From assembly GCA_003116995.1 (NCBI GenBank), contig BDSL01000089.1, positions 124,001-188,000 on the forward strand: a stretch of 64,000 nt of DNA, read 5' to 3'. Positions 34,681 to 45,112 of this stretch are shown here, in pieces (positions within the stretch are counted from its first letter, which is position 1; each line of letters begins with the position of its first letter). The position numbers and the translations under genes are program-made. Below the pieces are notes generated by a model. That model saw nothing but the letters and a program-made list of their open reading frames with translations. It had not been told where the DNA came from and did not search any database. The stretch comes from Yamagishiella unicocca (Eukaryota > Chlorophyta > Chlorophyceae > Chlamydomonadales > Volvocaceae).

Positions 34681-36537
34681 GCGTGAGCCGGCGACTCGCC
34701 CGGGTGGGGGTATTGACTACTCAGCGGGGCAGGCTGACGGGGGTGCGGCGCTGCACCAGCCGCCTAAAACGGTGGCGGGCCCCCTCAGGCATTCAGTATT
34801 TATGAGTCAGGGGTGGCTTGGTGGTCTACTGGCATCGCCAAACCGCCGTCAGCTCTTGGCGAGAAGCGCTCTGTGCACGTGGGGGACTCGGCGATTGAGC
34901 TTTTACGGTGTGGGGTGATCCAGGGGGGGAGATCTGGGCGTACCGTTTTTAACAGTATCTGGTGCGGTTAGCTAGGCATGTTGGTGTCGAAGAGTGGTGG
35001 CTGGAGGCCGCTGCCGGCGTTTCACGTTCGTCATTGTTTACGTGGCGAGCAACTGCGTCGATCCTTGACGTCGTCTGCTGGGTGTTTCCGGCGCATGTCA
35101 CGGGGCGACGCGCACGGATGTTGGTTACTGCTGCGCAGGGCTCCTTTTCGGTGGCTTCCCCCGTGTGCAGGCGGGCGGGACAGTACAGGGGGGGGGGCAG
35201 GTCGGGGGGGCTGTTTGCATCGCCCCTGCGTTCAATGAAAATATGAACAGCGACGGGAGAGAAAAAAGGAAAAAGGTACGACGGGAGAGAAAAAAGGAAA
35301 GAGGTGCCCCACTGTGTGTATACTGGTAGGTGGTGTGTGCATGGTGCGGGTTCAGGGCAGACCGATCTGTTGCTCCAGGGATGGCTGTCGCCGGGGAGGC
35401 ACGGTGCTGCGGGCCGGCGTGCCAAGGCAGCGGTTCTGCGTAGGGCGGCGGCACTAATGAATGGAACACCTGGGGACGTGCTGACAGCGAATGTACGGTA
35501 CAGCCCAAAGGTTGGTTGTGGATGTGATGATGGGTTGTGTGGGAGAGAATGCCTCACTGGTGGCTCTGGTGGTGTCGTGGGCCGAGTAGGGTGCTGGGCG
35601 GACGCCGCAGGCTAGGGTGCGCCGGCGGTGAGCTTAGGGGGCTCGACCGCCAGGGGCCGGCTTTGGCGATGCAGACGAAAGCATGGCGGCGAAATAATGT
35701 CTGTAAGGTCGTCAATGCCGCAACGCCATAAGTTGTCAGCTGCCAGGGTCATTGTCGGCGACGGTACGAACTTGCAGCCGCAGCTACGCCATGTGGATCA
35801 TCATACCGGTCGAGGACAACCATCAACGAGCAACTGCATGTAAAGCAGGGATGAGGAAGAGGGTGCAGACCGACACATAGGCAAGGCTGGGGCAAACGGA
35901 CCGTACATGGCAGCGCTCCGTGCGTCCCAGCTGCTAGCCCACAGCCCACACCGCACAGGGCACACGAACATGCGACCGTTGCAGCTCGCATGGCACAGGC
36001 ATGAACCGCAGAATCGGTTCGAGCTTATCCATTACATCGGACGTCCAAACCTTTGTTTCTGGCGGATTGCTACTTGAGCCCCATGTTCCGATACTCCTAG
36101 TACTGCACTGCACTCGGGAAACGTACCCGTCAGCAGCCCCGCCGCTGGCCGCACCACGCCTAATGAATAAAAGCATGGATTGTGACAACACTGCTGGATT
36201 GTGACAATGCTACTAGTCAACATACTCGCGCCAAGCGGCGCATAGAGCCGTCCATCCGGGTGCGGTAGCTACGTCAGTCAACTGGCCCTGCCCTTCTTGC
36301 ACTTGGCCAGGCATTTCACCCAACCTCCCCAACATCGAGACACCCCACCCCACCTCAGGTCAACTGTTAACAGCATTGCTCAGTCACAGGGCACGCATTC
36401 TCTCTCTCAATCTCTCTTGTCGAATCTCTCTCCCCTCAACGCATACCCATTGCGGTCATACGGTCGTTAGGCGCATCCATCAAGGCTGGCCTTCCTTGTA
36501 CGGGGCGGCTGACCTGTCGCATGCGCATTCGTGCAGC

Positions 36538-36571
36538 ACATGCACCTGTGCTAGCATGCACAGGTGCATGT
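36538..36571. repeat. Perfect 14-bp inverted repeat
   Basis: The arms ACATGCACCTGTGC and GCACAGGTGCATGT flank a 6-nt loop (TAGCAT). It lies just beyond the 3' end of the XEG113-like gene (TGTAA at 36625-36629). Confidence 0.9.
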
Positions 36572-36624
36572 ACGAACATAGCATCCGGTACGGCGCCGCG
36601 CTCTCGCCTGGATGTGCTGCGGCA

Positions 36625-36629
36625 TTACA
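36625..36629 (-). terminator. TGTAA polyadenylation signal of the XEG113-like gene
   Basis: TTACA on the plus strand lies 225 nt past the stop codon at 36854 of the minus-strand gene. Confidence 0.5.
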
Positions 36630-36853
36630 CGTCATAGCGCACGAGATCCTCACGGCAGCCGATCCGCACCGGACCAGTTGCATACGCCCCGGAGTCAACA
36701 GTAACAGGAATGAGCCTCTACCATCCGCTATCCCACAACTCCCAGGCCTGTCGTGTCCCCCAGGTGGCTGGCCCGTATGGAGCCCTATCGGCCCTCAACA
36801 TCTGGGTCGGGTCAACACACACTCCTCTCTCGAGGCGTCCATATCGGCGCCCC

Positions 36854-39800
36854 TCAAGGCCCTGTCGTGGGCACCCACGTGCCATTCCATTGGCGCTGGA
36901 ACTTGTCTTTGTGCGGCATGTCCCACAGCAGGTCGTAGTGGATGTGCCCGGGGTGCGCCAGGACGCAGCACCAGATGCTGCCGTACAGCTGCATGCGGTT
37001 GACGAAGCGCCGGGTGTCGGCGGGGTCGGAGAACTCGCTCATGGCGTTGGCCATGGTTGTGAAGTGCAGCACCTTGGTGGACTTGACGCCCGACAGCGCC
37101 CGCTCCAGCTGCACAGACGGCAGACCAGCCTGCACCCGGACCTTGGGCACGCCGCCATCAATCTGCGACAACAACGGTGGTCGTCATTAGCGGTGGTAGT
37201 CGTCCGACAAGGTCATCGAGTCGCCATGCACCGGAAGGGCAGAGCATTGCACAGCTTCCGCGCTAGCCAAACCTCTCCCTGGACCCGGGATACGGCCAAT
37301 GTCGCCCACGACCACGGCCCGCAGCGCCATGCCGACCGCCAAACCCCCCTGTTCGCCGCATACCTGCAGCTTAGCCGGCTCCGTGCCATCGCTGCAGTCC
37401 GCAGCGCCCGCGGCGCAGATCTCCACCACCACCCGGTCGTCGCGGACGCGGGCGGTCATCCCGGTGTGGTTGAAGAATGAGTACTCGCGAATCTCCGTGC
37501 GCGGACCGAAGTGGTCGTCGGCGAGGCTCTTGCTGTGGGTGGGGCAGGATGGAGCGCAACCAGGCGCGGCGCGATCAGGAAGGCATATGCGCACAAGCCC
37601 CCAGCCATTCGTGCGACGCCAAGCCCTTCACAACATGCTCGCTACGCAGGCTGTCCGTTCCTGCCCTGAAGGTAGCCGTCCGTTTGGGCGCGCGGGCGGG
37701 CGGGACCGGACACTGCATTTCTGGCGCTAGCCAAGCCGCGCCCGGGATCCACACTGCATTTCTGCGGCCCGGCCCGCGGTTTGCGCGCGCACGTGCAACC
37801 AACCTGAAGACGCCATTCTCCAGGTCAATCACGTGGTCCAGGGGGCACTGGAATGGCAACTCGAACTGGGAACCTGGGATGCGGCCTGTGCGGGGTGAGG
37901 TGATGAGAGGCGGGCGCGGCCGCAGACCGTCAGAGCAGGTTGCGGTGTCAGAGCAGGTTGCGGTGTCAGAGCAGGTTGCGGTGTCAGCGGAAGCTCGGGA
38001 GCCTAAGAGGGGGACACACCATGAGCAATGTTTTGCAGTCCGCCGGTATACACGCAAAACAAGCACGACAACCAAAAGCCCAGCCCCGCCGGTTGAGTAT
38101 GCGAGCCGTCCGTCGTGCTCGGGCGCTGCCGTACCTGCGTGCGGCGCCCACCATCGGTCCAGCCCACACCACAGGGGCGGGACCACCAGCGCGCGGTGCA
38201 GCACCACAGAGCTGATCGCGAAGGCGGTGCGCAGCCGCAGCAGCTGGTGGTTCACGAGCTTGAAGTGGCCCTGTTGGTCGGGGGCAGTTGGTGGGGGAGG
38301 GACGGAGGGAACGCTGGTCAGAATACATGCCCATCAAGGCTTAAAATAATGTTATTTCCTCCTAGTAGCTTAACCCCTTGACTATAAGCAGATTTAATGT
38401 GACGTACCGCATGCAAACCTATTTATCGCAGCCCGGAGTGCAATATGGCCCCCTGCCCTCGTCGCTGTAGCACGCACCTGCACGTTGGCGAGGTCCATCT
38501 GGTTGGTTCCGGGGCCGGCATCTTTTAGAAGCTCCGGTAGCCCATCCATCTGAAATTACAGACCAACGGGAAGCAAAAATGAATACGGAAGGGGTCATTG
38601 ACGACTTCTGCATCGCAGGGGCTGCTCCGCTGTAAGGAGGAGGAAACAAACCACGTTTGTTTTGCACTTGGCGTCTCAGGCACCTCGAAAAGGGCATTTT
38701 TGATTGCTGGCTTCGTTGGAAGCATGGCGGACGAGAGGCTCAATGCCCGCGCACGAACGAGGGCGCCAACAGCAGTCGTCCTTTAGCACCACGCCCGGTC
38801 GGCGCCGCGCGGCGTGCCTGTGCCTTTTTACTCACGTCGAAGCTAACGAAGCCCACGCTGTGGTCAAAGTACTCGGGCGGGTCGTTGTAGAGCATGAACT
38901 CACGCATGCGGTGCCGCTTGCCGGGTGTGCCGCTGAACTGGAACGTCGCGTGCACCGCGTACGGCTGCATGCCTAGGGTCTGCCCCAGCCGCTGCACGAA
39001 CATGGTGTGGCCCGAGCAGAACAGGGAGACGGGCAGGATACCCATGGTCAGCGTGCCGTCGTAGCCCAGGAACAGGTTCTTGTTGGGCGGGACCAGGTTG
39101 CGCCAGCCCCTGCAGCACGGAGTCAGGGTCAACCGGCGGGTCGGAAGCGATCAGGGCGAGGCGGAGGGGCTATGGCGTCGAGAGGAGACGAGCTCAGTAA
39201 AGGAGCATGCAGGCCTGGCCTGGCGCGTCCCCCGCCGCCGCAACAATTCACCCATGGCCGAGTGGGAGGCCACATCAAGGCATACGACGTCACGCCTGCC
39301 CGCTCCCCATGTCCCCCACACGCGATGCGACACGCGTCACGCCATGCTCGCCTGCGGAACAAGTCGTTGAAGGCGTTCTGATCCCAGACCTTGTCGTCAG
39401 ACTCAATAATCTGGATCCACTTCTCCACGAAGTCCAGGGACTTCTTCCGGAACAGCATGATGCCGATGTTGGCGGCGGCGCCCGCATCGGGCCAGCGCTC
39501 CAAGCTGTCGTCCTTCACGGTGGCGGCAGTGTTGTCGGAGGAGCTGAGGATGTCAGCCTCGGGGAAGCGATCAAAGTACGGCAGCGGGTTCCGGAGCCAC
39601 AGCACGTCCACGTCGGCGATGACGACGTGGACGTCGAGCTTGAGGAAAATGGAGATGAGACGGATCTTCTCACGGCCCATCTTGGCGAAGGTGGCTGAGC
39701 CCCAGCCGAAATCGCCAAGCGTCAGTCCCGACTTCATGGAGAAGCAGTTGTACTTAAGGCCGATCATCTCGGTCAGCAAGCGGTCGTCCATGGCGCCCAC

Positions 39801-42153
39801 CATGTACCCCGTGACACCGACGCTCTGCACGTGGGTGACCCACGTCCTGACGAAGTCGAAGTAGTGGTAGTTGGCCCAGGTCACCATAAGGTAGCCGTTC
39901 TGGGCGATGCGCTGGACCATCTCCCTGGAAACCAGCAGCAGGCGGAGGAGCAGGTGGGTGCGTGGAAGGTGGGCGCACGTAAGGCTAGTGGGTAAGACGT
40001 GGTTGCTGGCGCGTTTGTCGATGGGCGGGCGGCGGGCGGCTGGCAGACGAGGGCCTTAACACACCCTCAGAACGAAGCTGTGACAAGGTGCGTTACACGA
40101 TGCGTGAGAAGATTGCAGATAAGAGTATGAAGGGAGGTTACTGGAGTAACTCGGAATGCCGTCCAGATCACCTGGCGGGTGCCAGATGCGTGCCGACCGG
40201 GTGGTGAGGGCGCTGGGGCCCAGGTGAGAAGCCCACAGCGCACGTCACGACAGCTCCTCGGCCGTGCGGCGGAGCAACGCGCAGCTCCCACCGCAACGTG
40301 TACGACCTTCCGAGACGGGTGCCCCGACCAGACGCTCGGTACGTCCCCCACCACGCGCCTTGCACCTCCAACCCCGACTGGCCACTGTTCCATATGACGG
40401 AGGCCCAAGAGTTCAACCCTCCCGTCCCTACTACGCCGCGTTTCGTCGAAATTACTACGTTGGCATGATGCAAACACAGGGGCATGCCAGCAGCCGCTGC
40501 TTTCACAGCCCCGCCTGTTCCTACAAAGGCGATCGCCAACGTTGCACCAAGGAATGGTACCAAGCCACCGGCCGAGCCCGGCCCCAACACCTGGGCCGAT
40601 ATGGTATGTCCAGGAGCAGGACGTTCTATTGGCACGCAGTGGAGATAGGATACCAGGTGATGTGTGCACGCCTACATACGCGTGACAAGTAACGTTAACA
40701 CTACCCCTCAACGCAGGATTTCTGCCCAGCGGCAAAGAGCGAGGTTTTTTTGCGAGGTTCTTTTGGCGAAATACGCCGTTTTGAATTATGCTTGACGGCG
40801 TGTGTATGTATTATTGTCTTATGTGAGCGTACGTACATGAGCTGCGGTAGTTTAACGTAGACTTCGGAAGGTGAACGCCTTTAGAGGGCATCTTGACGGG
40901 CATGCCAACCCTGGTTCCCATGACACCTCTTGGCGGCTTCTCGATCATTGCATGGCCTGCCCTGGCCGAGTACTGTTCTACGACGCTGGACTGTGTAACC
41001 TAGGGGGGCCGCCTGTCTCGCCCCGTGCCCCTCCTCCTCGCGATGGAATTAGAACACACCTGGTCGGCTTGTACTCGTTGTCCAGCTCCGACAGCTTGCC
41101 ATCGTCCTCTGCGCCACTCACCACGCTGCTCCCAGTGGCAACAGCCTTCGCCGTATCCACGACTTGTTCAGGCACCACGCTGATGGTATGGAATTTCGCA
41201 AGTTAGGGAAATATAGTCAATGCGGTACCGCGGGTTAGGAAGGGGTGTAGGACCGGTCCTCGGTCGTCTGCCGCACCAACATGACGTCTAACAGCCCGTC
41301 ACCCCCTGGATCCCCTCATTCGTTGCAATTAGTTATCAGGCAGCAATGCGCGTACCGAGAACTGCCGTACGTAGCTAAAAAGCTTTACGATGCCCAAAGC
41401 GCTCCCGCCGGTGCATACACCCCTCCAAACCCACAACAGCCCCTGTACCACGCCGCAATCCAATGTCCAAAATTGTATCATCAAACATGGTGAGGTCAAT
41501 CCAACAGAAAGAAGCCCCGAAGACATCATCACTGGCCTGGCTCCCATACCTGACGGGCTTCTCCTCAACGGCAGGTTTAGCAACCTCGACAACGTTCTCT
41601 TTTACAGGCTCCTGGACTGTGCTGGTCTCGACAGCCACAACTTCCTTTGGAACCTCCTTAATTGGCTCAGGCACCACTTTTACGGCGGTGTCAGTAGCAG
41701 TGGACTGCGTCCCCGCTGGCGACGCAGGGGAGGGGGGCGACGGGCTGGATGGTTCCACAAGGACTGTCTTCTCCGCCTCTTGTAACGTTGTCGTAGTATC
41801 TGGCGCAACGTCCAGCCCGAACTGGCTGTTGGTTAGCGTAACTGCAGGCAAGCGCATGCAACAGACCAATGACATAAGCAAATCCTGAGCTTGAGGCAGT
41901 CACAAATTAAGCCACTACACATGTTGATCACGGAGATATAAGTGCACTTACGCGTCGTCTCCTTGTGGCGCTTGTCAATGCCGATGGGATGAGGGTCAAA
42001 CGGGTGGTGCACCAGATCGTTGAAAGACTTCCAGTAGCCAGGCCTCCCAAGCATGAATACAACAGCAAAGAATGCCAAAAACATTATGCCCAGGACACCT
42101 AGAGCCACACCGCTGCGGCGGCTAGCCGCGGGTCGCTGCCCAGCTCGAGCCAT
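36854..42153 (-). CDS. XEG113: Golgi arabinosyltransferase, XEG113-like (GT77)
   Basis: Ten exons close in frame to 742 residues: 42153-41952, 41841-41550, 41179-41060, 39924-39352, 39109-38836, 38549-38478, 38270-38135, 37885-37804, 37532-37364, 37162-36854. A type II signal anchor (residues 15-36, VLGIMFLAFFAVVFMLG) is followed by a Pro/Glu/Val-rich stem (about 67-204). The GT77 domain follows: NGYLMVTWANYHYFDFVRTW, DFGWGSATFAKMGREK, ADVDVLWLRNPLPYF (DVD motif 309-311), DDKVWDQNAFNDLF and FCSGHTMFVQ, then the C-terminal region typical of XEG113: KRHRMREFMLYNDPPEYFD, LVVPPLWCGLDR, FQCPLDHV, IREYSF and SIWCC. XEG113 homologues add a beta-arabinose to Hyp-linked glycans of extensin-type wall proteins in the Golgi, which fits an alga with an Hyp-rich wall. 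The fourth intron appears to use a GC donor. Confidence 0.93.
37936..37984 (+). repeat. 18-bp tandem repeat, three copies
   Basis: Three exact copies of GTCAGAGCAGGTTGCGGT lie in the seventh intron of the XEG113-like gene. Confidence 0.95.
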
Positions 42154-43566
42154 TTCCTACAGTGGTTGCCTAACTGGATCAGTGAGCGTGTAGGTTAACG
42201 ATTTGGGTTGGCCATCCCTGTGGTAAAGCAACTGCGGGGCTAGAAATGCTTGTAGCGAGTAGATGATCGACAGATAAGTTGACAAGACTGAACGTAGTAG
42301 ACGCAATGAATAAAAACGTATATTGTATTAAAGATACTTTGCTTATATGTAAGTTGCATATGTGCAAATTCAATCGTATAGCAATGGCTGTTACGTCCGC
42401 TGACATGACCCTGTCCACATCTGGTTGCAGTTACTGTTTTTGATACGCCAAAGGCGGCCTGGTATGCTTCTACAGAAAGAATTCGTGTTGCTATCTATTT
42501 GCTGCAGTCAGTCCACACTTCAAATTTACCGACTTCAGCAAACGCGTGTGCCGGCAATTATGCGGATGTCTTCAGGGCTGATTGAATTATCCCAAACCCT
42601 ATTGCATTCTATTGTCCAATCGAAGAGTTGACGTCGACCTATGCCCGCGGCCCTTGGGTCGTTGTCGGTCTGGTGTGGGCAGGTGTGGTTAAGGTGTGAA
42701 CCAGGCAGTCTACGGGAAACAAATTGAACAAATGTATCATGGCAAGGATGCATATTTACCTTACAACTCCCACGCGAATTGTAAAGGGTTCGCAACTTTT
42801 TGCGCGTTGCAAACGCGCAGTGTCTGCCACTACGGTGCGCGACTGTTGTAGCGAGACACTTGCGTTGTGTGCCGCCGGCGTGCATGGCACGACCACTCAA
42901 TGCTTATCCTGCTAAGAAATTGCTGTTTAGGACGGGCACTTCAACGTCGTCTGCCAGCTCCACGCGGATCCGCACCATGGTTATGGCTGCCTGTGCTGTC
43001 TTATGACACCAGGGTATCATCTCCACACTATTCGATTGACAGTTTCCCAATAGATAGTTACGACAGTGCAGTATTTTACACCACACGCAAGCCTGGCTTC
43101 CAACGGTGTGTGCCTGTGTCTGTTAGCGCGAAGGGGCCCCCCCCCGCCGGACCGGCCCCCACCGGACAGACCTAGCCGCCTGACCTGCATGAGTGTGTGT
43201 CGGTACCTTCCTAAAGTAACCCAAGTTGCAGCCTGCGCTGCCCTGACTTCGGCCTGAGGAGACTTCCTTCTTAGCACAGTATGGCACAGTAAGGGATTGG
43301 GAGGGTTTGGGTAGTAGTAACTCTTACAGTGGGTCCCAGATCAGAAGATAGAACAATCGGGCACATCGCCGGACACTGAAGGAGACGAAAGAGACAGAAA
43401 CCGACGTGCACCGGAACAAAGGCAAACCACCACAACACCAGCCGACAGTCCGGAGGCAAAACAGCAGCAGCCACGCAGCACCCCGGGGGGGAATTTGCGC
43501 TAGAGGCTCCCCTAGCGATCCCCCGCGCAGTGCCCTGCTGCGAACACAGTCCCTTCTGCTTTCAAG
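42154..43566. other. No gene seen; 5' region of the XEG113-like gene
   Basis: About 1.4 kb of lower GC content upstream of the XEG113-like start. It holds only short open frames and one dispersed repeat copy at 43326-43404. Confidence 0.5.
43326..43404 (+). repeat. Dispersed short repeat, family 3 copy A
   Basis: Begins ACAGTGGGTCCCAGATCAGA and continues through GGGCACATCGCCGGACACTG. It aligns almost without gaps, by eye at about 75-80% identity, to 63812-63891. Confidence 0.75.
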
Positions 43567-44016
43567 ATGTTTCAAGCTGTCCGACTGAGTAGGACCTTGT
43601 TGCCCGTGGTTACATCCATGCTAACACGAACCAACATGCACTCTAGCGCTTCCTTACAGCCACACCATTTACGGCTCTTTTCTGCAACAGGTGTGCGTCA
43701 AGCTCTACATACCACACCACCACACGGATTGCTTCCGTCATCGCCTGTATCTTCGCGTGTCACACAGCTTGTCAGACACGACGGTTTTCGTAATAATTGC
43801 CTCTCTGCAACGAATGCCGTGGAACCCGTAGTACGAAGGGGTGTACCATCTCCCCCAAACGGTAACGTAGCCTTTTTCCGCGTTGTGTTGTGTTATCCAC
43901 TCGTTATGAAAGCCACGGCGCCTGCCCCCCCGAGACGCCATCCCAACCCCCATAGAGGACCTAAGGCTATGCACCAGCTACACTTCCCGTGTCAAGTAAC
44001 CGGTTCTTTTCTGTAA
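43567..44016 (+). CDS. Possible mitochondrial-targeted protein
   Basis: The first 41 codons (MFQAVRLSRTLLPVVTSMLT ... LRLFSATG) look like a mitochondrial presequence: Arg, Ser and Leu-rich, no acidic residues, with a likely cleavage region LRLFSAT. The frame stays open to 149 codons, but after residue 42 it has no recognisable content. A good donor (GCAACAG^GTGTGC) follows codon 41, so the true gene may splice into exons between 43700 and 44860 that I could not identify. A TGTAA overlaps the stop codon. Treat only the N-terminal segment as supported. Confidence 0.3.
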   Translation: MFQAVRLSRTLLPVVTSMLTRTNMHSSASLQPHHLRLFSATGVRQALHTTPPHGLLPSSPVSSRVTQLVRHDGFRNNCLSATNAVEPVVRRGVPSPPNGNVAFFRVVLCYPLVMKATAPAPPRRHPNPHRGPKAMHQLHFPCQVTGSFL

Positions 44017-44860
44017 ACCCCCTATAGAGAACTAGGGTTCCGCACGGACGCGCGCGGCCAGTATCTGCGAATGCGCCAATGCTGAGTGCAGATGCACTTA
44101 TCCGCTCCACGACATCTTTTTTGCGTTCCTATCGTTGCTTTAGGCTTCCCAAACACGTAACCAGCTACGGCACCTAACCAACTCCTAGAAATTCGCGGTC
44201 TCTACTAGCATCCAAGCATATATTACGATAATGTTAATTATCACGATGCATACTTGTATGGCCTAAACCTAGCTTCCTGGCCCCCCGACTCAACCTGCAC
44301 TACAGCCTTCGTATGTATGCATTTTGCAACACGGCTGCCCCAAGCAAGCCGCAGTAGCGCCCCGACAGAGCCGTACCCTGACGGTGATGGTGACGTAATA
44401 CCCCTCCCCCCAGCCGCATCCCGTACCTCCCCAGCAGCGCCTCCGCTCCGTCTCCTTGCCGCGCCTCTCCGCTGGACCACCACCTTCACCGCCCTCGGTT
44501 TGTCGGCCGTGGAGCCGCGGACTCTTTTATAACCCCCCCCACAAATCCCACCGAATCCAAGCCCGAATCACCTCGGGGCTCCGTACTGCGGAATCACGTG
44601 CCCACGTACACCCACCCGAGAAAGCGCGAAGAGCCAGGCATGTGGGGCATGTGGGGAACGAGGGCCCCATTGCCCCCCCCGTAGCCCCCCTCATGCGCCG
44701 TTACGCCGTACGCTTCGGCACATGCGGCCTCCCTCACCCACAGGTGTCGCCGGACATCTACTGCTGATAATGCCCCGCTATGCAACGCATCTTCATTGTA
44801 CGACGCTAGCAATTACACCACCACCACCGCCCTGCGATGTAAGCAATGTTTCAGTGCATC

Positions 44861-44865
44861 TTACA
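44861..44865 (-). terminator. TGTAA polyadenylation signal
   Basis: TTACA on the plus strand lies 224 nt past the stop codon at 45089 of the minus-strand gene to its right. Confidence 0.5.
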
Positions 44866-45064
44866 AGAGGCCTCTCACGCGAGCGCCGCCGCTGCTTAGC
44901 CCCTGCCCCCGCGCGCCCCCACTGGGCGCCGAAAGCCGTGCCACCCCGCACCCCAGCAAACACCTTCACACTTATCATAACTCCTCGGTCAAAAACCAAC
45001 CCACGGCTTCCCTCGCTGTTCTCTGAACCAATCACGGGCGCTCCGCCGCCTCGAGGTCCTCACC

Positions 45065-45112
45065 CTCACCTGGGGCTCAGCGCCACCCTCACCTGGGGCT
45101 CAGCGCCACTGG
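45065..45112. repeat. Direct 24-bp duplication at a stop codon
   Basis: CACCCTCACCTGGGGCTCAG plus CGC is present twice in a row. On the minus strand each copy contains CCCCAGGTGAGG, so the stop TGA and a donor-like AG^GTGAGG coincide. Confidence 0.85.

Larger units (their letters stand above)
34292..36624. other. No confident gene; short repeats and fragments
   Basis: It contains a TGTAA at 34403 for the preceding exon, a tandem repeat at 34583-34680, a duplicated 31-bp GA-rich unit (CGACGGGAGAGAAAAAAGGA) at about 35248-35302, and another TGTAA near 35838. A coding-like plus frame at about 35381-35510 has a plausible acceptor and donor but no recognisable motif. Confidence 0.4.

Noticed and set aside
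36710..37480. 256-codon plus-strand frame
   Set aside because: Complement of XEG113-like exons 9 and 10, which match the family residue by residue.
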